From Rikenellaceae bacterium (GTDB lineage Bacteria; Bacteroidota; Bacteroidia; Bacteroidales; UBA932), in the NCBI GenBank assembly GCA_003513895.1, contig DOSU01000090.1, positions 7,883 through 14,578 of the forward strand: a stretch of DNA of 6,696 nucleotides. The letters are read 5' to 3'. This document shows positions 1 through 5,635 of the stretch, one piece after another. The position numbers and the translations under genes are program-made. Under the pieces are notes generated by a model. That model did no database searches, was not told where the DNA came from, and saw only the letters and a list, made by a program, of their open reading frames with translations. Position 1 is the first letter of the stretch. Each line of letters begins with the position of its first letter.

Positions 1-1
1 T

Positions 2-415
2 TATGCCGAAGAGGCTTGCCAGCTGGCAAGGTATGTTGGAATGGGACAGAAACTGAAATCTGCTTTTATTTATGGTTTCCATTCGAAATCTAAATACAAA
101 AGTACATCGATGCAGCTGATCGCAGAAATTCTGTGGCACCTCTGTGAGGCCTTGGCCTCAAACATAAATGAAGATCCCGGGGTATCGGGAGCAACTGATA
201 ATTTTAACAGAAAAACTGTAAGCATGGGCCATGAGGGACAGGATTTGACATTTGTATCAAGCAATGCAACCGGTCGCTGGTGGATGGAAATTCCAGAAGG
301 GAAATCGAATAACAATCAATATGTTCCATGCGCGTACTCCGATTATCTAACCGCCTATTCAGGCGAAATTCCGTTGCGCTGGCTTTTCTTTTATCAAAAA
401 ATAAATCCTTCTTAA
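2..415 (+). CDS. Arginase-superfamily hydrolase, C-terminal part (probably formimidoylglutamase-like), 5' truncated
   Basis: The reading frame is open from base 2 to the TAA at 413-415, giving about 137 C-terminal residues; the start lies before the window. The tail resembles the end of Bacteroidota proteins annotated as formimidoylglutamase or arginase-family. It opens with AEEACQLARYVG, matching the helix after the last metal-binding segment. A long helix (QLIAEILWHLCEAL) follows, then GRWWMEIP and a closing VPCAYSDYLTAYSGEIPLRW. Family members use two manganese ions to hydrolyse a guanidino-type or formimino group, for example formiminoglutamate in histidine breakdown. All metal-ligand motifs would lie upstream, so activity and substrate cannot be judged here. 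An in-frame ATG at 41 is internal, because homology continues before it. The next gene on the same strand starts 49 bases later and appears to have its own promoter. Family is fairly sure; substrate is a guess. Confidence 0.8.
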   Translation, partial: YAEEACQLARYVGMGQKLKSAFIYGFHSKSKYKSTSMQLIAEILWHLCEALASNINEDPGVSGATDNFNRKTVSMGHEGQDLTFVSSNATGRWWMEIPEGKSNNNQYVPCAYSDYLTAYSGEIPLRWLFFYQKINPS

Positions 416-429
416 TTATAATTTATTAT

Positions 430-437
430 TATATTTG
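430..437 (+). promoter_or_regulatory. Candidate -7 promoter box for the Lrp-family gene
   Basis: TATATTTG matches the Bacteroidota -7 consensus TAnnTTTG exactly. It lies in the AT-rich gap, with 27 bases between it and the ATG at 465, which would leave a leader of roughly 20 bases. I see no convincing TTTG-type -33 element at the expected distance, so the call rests on the -7 match and its position in a gap this AT-rich. Confidence 0.4.
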
Positions 438-464
438 TCTTTTAGATAACAAATATTACTATTT

Positions 465-962
465 ATGCCAAAGTACCAGATTGATCAGATTGATCAGAAA
501 ATTCTGTCATTTCTTGTAAAGAATGCGAGAATGCCATTTCTGGAAATAGCCCGCGAATGTGGAGTTTCCGGAGCGGCAATACATCAAAGAGTAAAAAAGA
601 TGGAGAACCTGGGAATCATTACAGGATCCCGCCTCCTTGTTAAACCGCAAACTCTTGGTCTCAATGTTTGTGCTTTTGTTGGAGTAAGCCTTTCACAAGC
701 AAACCATTACCCTCAGGTAATTGAGGCTCTTAAAAACATATCAGAGGTAGTTGAATGCCACTTCGTTACAGGTAAACATGCCCTCATGTTAAAAATCTAC
801 TGCCAGAATCATGACCACCTTATGGAAATTCTGATAAACACAATTCAGAACATTCCTTCGGTTGAGCAAACAGAGACATTTATTTCTCTGGACCAGGCAA
901 TTGAAAGACAAGTGTGGGTTAAAGATTTTCCAATGAAAGGGGCTCCCCTCAGAAAGAAATAA
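465..962 (+). CDS. Lrp/AsnC-family transcriptional regulator
   Basis: A 165-residue protein of normal family length. Residues about 6-52 form the winged helix-turn-helix: QIDQKILSFLVKNARMPFLEIA, then the recognition region VSGAAIHQRVKKMENLGII. Residues about 66-142 form the RAM ligand-binding and oligomerisation domain, with VVECHFVTGKHALMLKI (95-111) in place of the usual V.ecy.vtG.yD..l signature. The acidic residue often found just after the G-x-Y of that signature is absent here (GKHA), as far as I can align it. Such proteins form dimers to octamers, wrap DNA and respond to amino acids or related small molecules; the ligand cannot be read from sequence. A basic tail (KDFPMKGAPLRKK) extends past the usual end and overlaps the convergent ispD by 14 bases. 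The nearby arginase-superfamily gene is a conceivable target, but this is inference. Start chosen at ATG 465, behind a -7 box; no Shine-Dalgarno is visible. Confidence 0.93.
   Translation: MPKYQIDQIDQKILSFLVKNARMPFLEIARECGVSGAAIHQRVKKMENLGIITGSRLLVKPQTLGLNVCAFVGVSLSQANHYPQVIEALKNISEVVECHFVTGKHALMLKIYCQNHDHLMEILINTIQNIPSVEQTETFISLDQAIERQVWVKDFPMKGAPLRKK
480..497 (+). repeat. Tandem 9-base repeat at the start of the Lrp-family gene
   Basis: ATTGATCAG occurs twice in direct tandem (480-488 and 489-497), in phase with the codons, so the protein has Gln-Ile-Asp repeated near residues 5-10. Each copy contains the palindrome TGATCA. It could be a small in-frame duplication at the N-terminus, just before the winged helix-turn-helix. 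Confidence 0.8.
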
Positions 963-1623
963 GAATAGCCCTGGCCAGAGTTAAATCTTCCGGCCTCGTT
1001 ATTTTAATATTCAACATCCTGCCTTCGGCCAGCCATATTTTTATTCCTCTGCTTTCAACAACAGATGCATCGTCTGTAAACTTCGGGCAGTAGGCTTGGT
1101 TATAGGCATCCAGCAACAGTTCCGAGTGAAAAACCTGAGGTGTTTGTATGCCCACAAGATTTTCCCTGTCCACCGGACGGCTCCCTGTTTCATCTGCAAA
1201 CCTAAGAGAATCCACAACTTTTACCACAGGTATAACAGCCATTTTCTCCTGTCCCTCATTGTACATGTACTCAAGAAAATCGGGTCGTACAAATGGTCTT
1301 ACTCCGTCGTGCACAGCAACAAGCGCTCCTTCCGGTATATATTTAAGAGCATTCTTTACAGAGTGAAACCTAGTTATTCCTCCGCTAACAAGTGTGTGTC
1401 TGAAGCTGAGTTTCTGATCTTTGTAAAACTCTTTCCAGTATTCCCTTAATGAAGCGGGTACTACAAGAACTATTTCCACGGGAAACGAAAGGGCAAGGAA
1501 GGCTTCAATAGTGTGCAACAGAATGGGTTTGTCTCCCAGCATTAAAAACTGCTTTGCGGTTTCCCCTCCCATTCTGCTTCCTGAGCCACCGGCAACTATA
1601 ATTGCATAACATTTTCTTTGCAT
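949..1623 (-). CDS. ispD: 2-C-methyl-D-erythritol 4-phosphate cytidylyltransferase
   Basis: A 224-residue cytosolic enzyme of usual length. It joins CTP and 2-C-methyl-D-erythritol 4-phosphate to give CDP-methylerythritol and pyrophosphate, the third step of the MEP isoprenoid pathway. The N-terminal nucleotide-binding loop is AIIVAGGSGSRMGGETAKQF, with R17 and K24 matching the catalytic Arg20 and Lys27 of the E. coli enzyme. VHDGVRPFV supplies D106 and R109. VDRENL (R153) and NIKITRPEDL (K207) match the substrate-binding Arg157 and Lys213 regions. TDDASVVE is the conserved segment between them. All key residues are present, so it should be active. It is a single-domain IspD with no IspF fusion and no ispF next to it. 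Its 3' end overlaps the convergent Lrp-family gene and it diverges from purH. Its product pathway feeds undecaprenyl phosphate, used by the wall machinery encoded to the right. Confidence 0.96.
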   Translation of the reverse strand: MQRKCYAIIVAGGSGSRMGGETAKQFLMLGDKPILLHTIEAFLALSFPVEIVLVVPASLREYWKEFYKDQKLSFRHTLVSGGITRFHSVKNALKYIPEGALVAVHDGVRPFVRPDFLEYMYNEGQEKMAVIPVVKVVDSLRFADETGSRPVDRENLVGIQTPQVFHSELLLDAYNQAYCPKFTDDASVVESRGIKIWLAEGRMLNIKITRPEDLTLARAILISF

Positions 1624-1645
1624 AATTTCTGTTATTTTATGATTA

Positions 1646-1653
1646 CAAAATTA
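1646..1653 (-). promoter_or_regulatory. Candidate -7 promoter box for ispD
   Basis: Read on the minus strand the sequence is TAATTTTG, an exact match to TAnnTTTG. It leaves 22 bases to the ispD ATG (1623), so the leader would be about 15 bases. No clear -33 element is visible. Its upstream edge overlaps the left arm of the 1651-1669 palindrome. Confidence 0.45.
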
Positions 1654-1669
1654 ACTATTAATTGGTTAA
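1651..1669. promoter_or_regulatory. Imperfect palindrome between the divergent ispD and purH promoters
   Basis: The arms TTAAC (1651-1655) and GTTAA (1665-1669) are perfect inverted repeats around base 1660, and seven of nine positions pair across the 19-base element. It sits between the two oppositely directed -7 boxes and overlaps the ispD box by three bases. A dimeric regulator bound here could affect both promoters. The sequence is AT-rich, so a chance palindrome is possible and no binding protein is known. Confidence 0.3.
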
Positions 1670-1676
1670 ATTTTCG

Positions 1677-1684
1677 TACTTTTG
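1677..1684 (+). promoter_or_regulatory. Candidate -7 promoter box for the purH-mre operon
   Basis: TACTTTTG matches TAnnTTTG exactly and leaves 16 bases before the purH ATG at 1701, so the transcript would begin around 1690. This supports ATG 1701 over the in-frame TTG at 1662, which would lie upstream of the transcript start. No convincing -33 element is seen. I see no other clear promoter between here and mrdA, though I scanned the gene interiors only partly. Confidence 0.45.
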
Positions 1685-1700
1685 TGTCTATTTGAGAGAT

Positions 1701-3224
1701 ATGGACAATAGAACTGTAAGACGCGCATTAATCTCTGTTTATCACAAAGATGGCATAGAGACCATAGCCCGGAAGCTTGTTTCAATGGGAGTAGAGCTCC
1801 TTTCAACAGGGGGCACATATGATTTTATTAAGGAACTTTCACTTCCTGTAACATCTGTTGAAAATGTTACCGGATATCCGTCAATTCTGGGGGGCAGAGT
1901 AAAAACTCTTCATCCGAAAATTTTCGGAGGGATTCTTAACAGGAGGGAAAACAAGACCGATTCCGAACAAATCCGGGAATTTGAAATCCCTTCAATAGAC
2001 CTTGTTATAGTTGACCTCTATCCTTTTGAGGAGTATGTGGCATCCAAATTCCCGCACGAAGAGATTGTCGAGAAGATTGATATCGGAGGAATTTCTCTCA
2101 TTCGCGCAGCTGCAAAAAATTATAAAGACGTAATAATTGTTGCCTCAAAAGATCAGTACCCTGCCCTGCTGGAGTTGCTTAACAGAGGAAACGGCATAAG
2201 CACTTCCTTCGAGAGGCGTTATTTTGCCACTCAGGCATTCAATGTAAGTTCACACTACGACACTGCAATTTTCAAGTACTTCAACAGAGAGGAGAAGGTA
2301 GATGCTTTCAAGGAGAGCATTCTTGTTTCAAGGTCTCTCAGATATGGCGAAAATCCTCATCAGAAAGCGCTATACTTCGGCAGTGAGGGATCCTTGCCGG
2401 AACAGTTGTGGGGAAAAGAAATTTCATACAACAATCTTCTTGACATTGAAGCTGCAATTGAGCTCATTGGCGATTATGAAGAGACAACAGTTGCTATTCT
2501 CAAACATAACAATGCCTGCGGATGTGCATCCGGAGAGAATTTGGAAAGCGCATGGAAAAGAGCCCTTGAGGCCGATCCCGTATCTGCTTTCGGAGGGATA
2601 ATAATCTCAAACAAAGAAATTGACGGAGCTACAGCTGCCGAAATGAATAAACTCTTTTTTGAAGTAGTTATTGCGCCGGATTACCACCCGGACGCTCTTT
2701 CTATATTAAAAGAGAAGAAAAACAGGATAATCCTTCTCAACAAATGCGAGAAGCGCACAGAAACAAAATTCAGAAGCCTGCTGGGCGGTGCCCTCATGCA
2801 GCAAAGGGACTCTGCTGTTGAAAACGAACTTTCACTTACAACGGTAACCAAGTTGGCGCCGGATGCAAAACAGGTTGAAGATTTAATCTTTGCCAATAAA
2901 CTGGTTAAGCACTCTAAATCAAACGCAATTGTACTGGTAAAAGACCGGTCACTTCTTGCAAGCGGAATCGGACAAACTTCCAGAGTGGATGCTCTGAGGC
3001 AGGCTATTGCCAAGGCCGAGAGTTTCGGCTTTTCATGTGCAGGTTCGGTTATGGCCTCGGATGCCTTCTTCCCTTTTGCAGACTGTGTGGAAATTGCACA
3101 CAAAGCAGGGGTTACCGCAGTTATACAACCGGGAGGGTCTGTAAGGGATAGCGAGAGCATTGGTTACTGCAACGAAAACGGACTCCCTATGGTTACAACA
3201 GGAATAAGACATTTTAAACACTGA
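1701..3224 (+). CDS. purH: Bifunctional AICAR transformylase / IMP cyclohydrolase
   Basis: A 507-residue cytosolic enzyme for the last two steps of de novo purine synthesis. It formylates AICAR with 10-formyltetrahydrofolate and then closes the ring to IMP. The N-terminal MGS-like cyclohydrolase domain (about 5-195) shows LLSTGGT (33-39), GGRVKTLHPK (64-73) and IEKIDIGGISLIRAAAKN-type sequence (about 123-140). The transformylase domain follows, with RYGENPHQKA (214-223), the catalytic Lys-His pair K268-H269 in LKHNNACG, DPVSAFGG (292-299), KSNAIVLVKD (406-415), MASDAFFPFADCVE (451-464) and the C-terminal GIRHFKH. The motif reads KHNNACG rather than the KH.NPCG or NPAG seen in many other bacteria, which I recall as normal for Bacteroidota. 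Start ATG 1701 fits both the known N-terminus (ALISVYHKDG) and the promoter; the upstream TTG at 1662 would add 13 unlikely residues. mreB follows after 18 bases, so the two are probably cotranscribed. Confidence 0.97.
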   Translation: MDNRTVRRALISVYHKDGIETIARKLVSMGVELLSTGGTYDFIKELSLPVTSVENVTGYPSILGGRVKTLHPKIFGGILNRRENKTDSEQIREFEIPSIDLVIVDLYPFEEYVASKFPHEEIVEKIDIGGISLIRAAAKNYKDVIIVASKDQYPALLELLNRGNGISTSFERRYFATQAFNVSSHYDTAIFKYFNREEKVDAFKESILVSRSLRYGENPHQKALYFGSEGSLPEQLWGKEISYNNLLDIEAAIELIGDYEETTVAILKHNNACGCASGENLESAWKRALEADPVSAFGGIIISNKEIDGATAAEMNKLFFEVVIAPDYHPDALSILKEKKNRIILLNKCEKRTETKFRSLLGGALMQQRDSAVENELSLTTVTKLAPDAKQVEDLIFANKLVKHSKSNAIVLVKDRSLLASGIGQTSRVDALRQAIAKAESFGFSCAGSVMASDAFFPFADCVEIAHKAGVTAVIQPGGSVRDSESIGYCNENGLPMVTTGIRHFKH

Positions 3225-3242
3225 TTTATATAATATAAAAAT

Positions 3243-4262
3243 ATGGCTTTCTCATTTTTAACCCAAGAACTGGCTATTGACCTGGGTACAGCCAACACTA
3301 TAATCCTTATGAACGATAAGGTTGTTGTGGACGAACCCTCAATTGTAGCAATTGATCAAAACACCGGTAAGCCCATCGCTTTTGGACAAAAGGCAAGGAT
3401 GATGCACGGCAAGACACACGCCAACATCAAAACTGTCCGCCCGTTAAGGGATGGAGTTATCGCCGACTTCAACGCCGCAGAGGCAATGATTCGCGGATTT
3501 ATCAAGATGATAAACACGCGTAATTCCTTCTTTACACCCAGCCTTCGAATGGTTGTTTGTATCCCTTCGGGAAGTACCGAAGTTGAGATTCGTGCCGTTC
3601 GTGACTCTTCTGAACACGCTGGCGGCAGAGACGTGTATTTAATTTATGAGCCAATGGCTGCGGCCCTCGGTATAGGACTGGATGTTGAGGCGCCTACAGG
3701 TAACATGGTAGTGGACATTGGAGGCGGTACAACAGAGATTGCCGTAATTTCACTGGGAGGTATTGTTTTTAACCAGAGCATTCGAATCGCAGGAGATGTG
3801 TTCACCAATGAAATTCAACAGTACATGCGTCAGCAGCATAACATCAAGATAGGAGAACTCACAGCCGAGGATATCAAAATTCGCGTAGGTGCAGCCCTCT
3901 CCGAACTCGATGAATATCCCGAGCCTTATGTTGTGAGAGGCCCTAACCTTATGACTGCACACCCTGTTGAAGTTGCTGTAACAAGTCAGGAAATAGCCCA
4001 TTGCATAGACAAGTCGCTTGCTAAAATTGAAGCGTCAATAATAACTGTACTTGAACAAACCCCGCCTGAACTTTATGCCGATATAGTACAAAGAGGAATT
4101 TTCCTCACCGGTGGAGGAGCACTTCTAAGAGGTCTGGACAAGAGGCTTACAGAAAAAATAAACATCAAGTTTCAGGTATCCGACGATCCGCTTCATGCAG
4201 TTGCAAGAGGCACTGCTATTGCCCTTAAAAATTGTAACAAGCTTCCATTCCTAATCCGGTAA
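3243..4262 (+). CDS. mreB: Rod shape-determining actin-like protein MreB
   Basis: A 339-residue cytoplasmic ATP-binding protein of the actin/Hsp70 fold. It polymerises into membrane-bound filaments that guide lateral wall synthesis. Visible landmarks are the phosphate-1 loop DLGTAN (13-18), PSIVAID (32-38), RPLRDGVIADF (66-76), YEPMAAA with the conserved glutamate E136 (135-141), phosphate-2 loop DIGGGTTE (158-165), IRIAGD (180-185) and the adenosine motif LTGGGALLRGL (288-298). The N-terminus is short and hydrophobic (MAFSFLTQE) rather than the longer amphipathic helix of E. coli MreB, so membrane contact probably depends on this stub and on MreC/MreD. Wording such as RAVRDSSEHAGGRDVYLIYEP is typical of Bacteroidota MreB. 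It begins 18 bases after purH with no visible promoter or Shine-Dalgarno, and is followed after 5 bases by mreC. Confidence 0.98.
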   Translation: MAFSFLTQELAIDLGTANTIILMNDKVVVDEPSIVAIDQNTGKPIAFGQKARMMHGKTHANIKTVRPLRDGVIADFNAAEAMIRGFIKMINTRNSFFTPSLRMVVCIPSGSTEVEIRAVRDSSEHAGGRDVYLIYEPMAAALGIGLDVEAPTGNMVVDIGGGTTEIAVISLGGIVFNQSIRIAGDVFTNEIQQYMRQQHNIKIGELTAEDIKIRVGAALSELDEYPEPYVVRGPNLMTAHPVEVAVTSQEIAHCIDKSLAKIEASIITVLEQTPPELYADIVQRGIFLTGGGALLRGLDKRLTEKINIKFQVSDDPLHAVARGTAIALKNCNKLPFLIR

Positions 4263-4267
4263 CTCAA

Positions 4268-5125
4268 ATGGCAAGAAGATCTCCAAATCTGGACAGATTG
4301 TACACTCTGTTACTTTTTATCGTTATGGAGATTCTGGCACTTATGATGATTTCAAATGATTCGCTTTTCCAGCAAATTAAGATTGGCGGAATATATATGG
4401 GAATCAGGGGATCTTTTAGCAAAGCAGGTTCGGATATAAAATATTATTTTAACCTCCGGCAGGTAAATGAGCAACTCAATGACGAAAACGAGATGCTGCT
4501 TGCAGAAATTGAGAGATACAGAAGTTATATATACAGGACAGATACTACCGATTCTGCAGGATCTTTCGTTGTTCGAGTTTTAACGGATACTGTCAGCCCT
4601 CAGTTTACCTTTATTCCGGCAAGGATAATTGCCAACGGGACAAACAAAAAGCACAATTTTATAATAATTGGCAAAGGTAGCAAGGATGGAGTTGAACCGG
4701 ACATGGGAATTGTTTCTCCCCGTGGAGTTGTAGGTGTAGTTAGCCGGGTTTCGGACAATTATTCATTTGTAATTTCCACTCTCAACATAAATCAGAGCGT
4801 AAGTGCAAAATTAGGCAGGAATGGTGCTTTCGGGCCTCTTGTGTGGGACGGAAAGAGAACAGACTATGCTTTGCTCACCGAAATACCCCAGCACATAAGG
4901 TTTAGTGTGGGTGATACTGTTTATACAAGCGGGTATTCAACCCTTTTCCCCGAAAACATACCTCTCGGAACAGTGAGAAAGTCTTGGATAATAAAGGGTA
5001 CTCACCACGAGATAAAGGTTAGGCTTTTCGAAGAATTCAGTACACTTAGGTTTGTAAGAGTAGTTGTTAATCACAATAAAAATGAGATTAAGGGAATAAG
5101 TAATCCGAATGAATCAAAAAATTAA
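4268..5125 (+). CDS. mreC: Rod shape-determining protein MreC
   Basis: A 285-residue single-pass membrane protein that joins MreB inside the cell to PBP2 in the periplasm; in other bacteria MreC has been shown to activate PBP2. A short basic cytoplasmic start (MARRSPNLDR) leads into one membrane helix (about 11-29). A helical, probably coiled-coil dimerisation stretch follows (about 60-90; NLRQVNEQLNDENEMLLAEI), then the double beta-barrel domain (about 100-270). That domain carries the family landmarks GSKDGVEPDMGIVSPRGVVG (137-156), GPLVWDG (189-195) and GDTVYTSGYSTLFPENIPLG (215-234). A short hydrophilic tail ends it. No signal-peptidase site is expected. The gene lies 5 bases after mreB, and its last 17 bases overlap mreD in another frame, suggesting translational coupling. 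Fairly short but within the normal range for this phylum. Confidence 0.95.
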   Translation: MARRSPNLDRLYTLLLFIVMEILALMMISNDSLFQQIKIGGIYMGIRGSFSKAGSDIKYYFNLRQVNEQLNDENEMLLAEIERYRSYIYRTDTTDSAGSFVVRVLTDTVSPQFTFIPARIIANGTNKKHNFIIIGKGSKDGVEPDMGIVSPRGVVGVVSRVSDNYSFVISTLNINQSVSAKLGRNGAFGPLVWDGKRTDYALLTEIPQHIRFSVGDTVYTSGYSTLFPENIPLGTVRKSWIIKGTHHEIKVRLFEEFSTLRFVRVVVNHNKNEIKGISNPNESKN

Positions 5126-5624
5126 TACTACAATACTGTTTTTCAGCTTTTTGCTGGCTCAGCTTCTGATTTCGAACTTCGTTGATTTCGGTCCGATGCT
5201 CTTTATTGCGATATACCCTCTTTTTATAATCGTCCTGCCCACCAGTTTCTCCCTTTTATCGGTGCTTCTGTGGGGGTTCGCGATGGGATTTGGCGTGGAC
5301 ATTCTGTACAACGGAGTGGCAGGCATGAATACGGCGGCGGCTGTTATGATAGCTTTCCTCCGGGAACCGGTTTTAAGAATGGTAATCCGCAAGGGTGAGA
5401 TGGAAAGCCAGATTCGTCCCGGATTGCTGGAGATGGGTTTCCCACGGTTTCTTTTCTACTCCGGATTTATTCTCATTATTCACCATATGACAATAATATT
5501 TCTCGAAAGCCTCTCTTTTACATACTTTTATGGCAATTTCCCAAGACTTATGATAAGTTTTGCAGTTAACAGTGTGCTTCTACTCTTGCTGGAATTTGGC
5601 ATCTTTTATAAAAACTGGAGATAA
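5109..5624 (+). CDS. mreD: Rod shape-determining membrane protein MreD
   Basis: A 171-residue, strongly hydrophobic inner-membrane protein, probably with five or six membrane helices (roughly 8-23, 29-44, 47-68, 72-86, 113-132, 145-166). The most recognisable segment is GFGVDILYNGVAGMNTAAAV followed by IAFLREP (about 60-87), which corresponds to the conserved G..vD......G.n.....l.afLr motif of MreD. A charged loop (RKGEMESQIRPGLLEMG) separates the two halves. MreD is poorly conserved and its biochemical role is not settled; it is part of the elongasome with MreB, MreC, PBP2 and RodA. Identity here rests on membrane pattern, the short motif and its place between mreC and mrdA. ATG 5109 is inside the mreC end; the PBP2 gene starts 11 bases after its stop. 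Confidence 0.9.
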   Translation: MNQKINTTILFFSFLLAQLLISNFVDFGPMLFIAIYPLFIIVLPTSFSLLSVLLWGFAMGFGVDILYNGVAGMNTAAAVMIAFLREPVLRMVIRKGEMESQIRPGLLEMGFPRFLFYSGFILIIHHMTIIFLESLSFTYFYGNFPRLMISFAVNSVLLLLLEFGIFYKNWR

Positions 5625-5635
5625 ATATTGGCAAA

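Noticed and set aside
41..415. A separate 124-residue gene starting at ATG 41
   Set aside because: The same frame is open to base 2 and the residues before Met match the arginase-family helix, so the ATG is internal to a truncated gene.
414..423. Palindrome AATTATAATT after the first gene as a terminator
   Set aside because: It is entirely A and T, would form a very weak stem, and lies in a run of A/T where such palindromes arise by chance.
328..519. 63-codon open frame spanning the arginase-Lrp gap
   Set aside because: It runs out of frame through the ends of two recognised genes and an AT-rich gap, giving a low-complexity hydrophobic peptide with no support.
971..978. Palindrome CTGGCCAG just after the Lrp-family stop codon
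   Set aside because: An 8-base perfect palindrome has no loop for a hairpin and no T tract, and it lies in ispD coding sequence.
1096..1449. Two open frames antisense to ispD (1096-1449 and 1148-1366)
   Set aside because: They are shadows of the conserved ispD coding sequence, with no recognisable domains and no initiation signals.
1662..1700. Longer purH beginning at TTG 1662 (13 extra residues)
   Set aside because: The extension covers the likely -7 box at 1677-1684, uses a rare start codon and has no counterpart in known PurH N-termini, which begin close to the ALISVYHKDG segment.
2681..3160. 159-codon open frame antisense to purH
   Set aside because: It lies wholly within purH on the other strand, resembles no protein I know, and purH is intact and conserved there.
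3225..3242. A separate promoter for mreB in the purH-mreB gap
   Set aside because: The 18-base gap is AT-rich but has no TAnnTTTG match and is too short to hold a full promoter.
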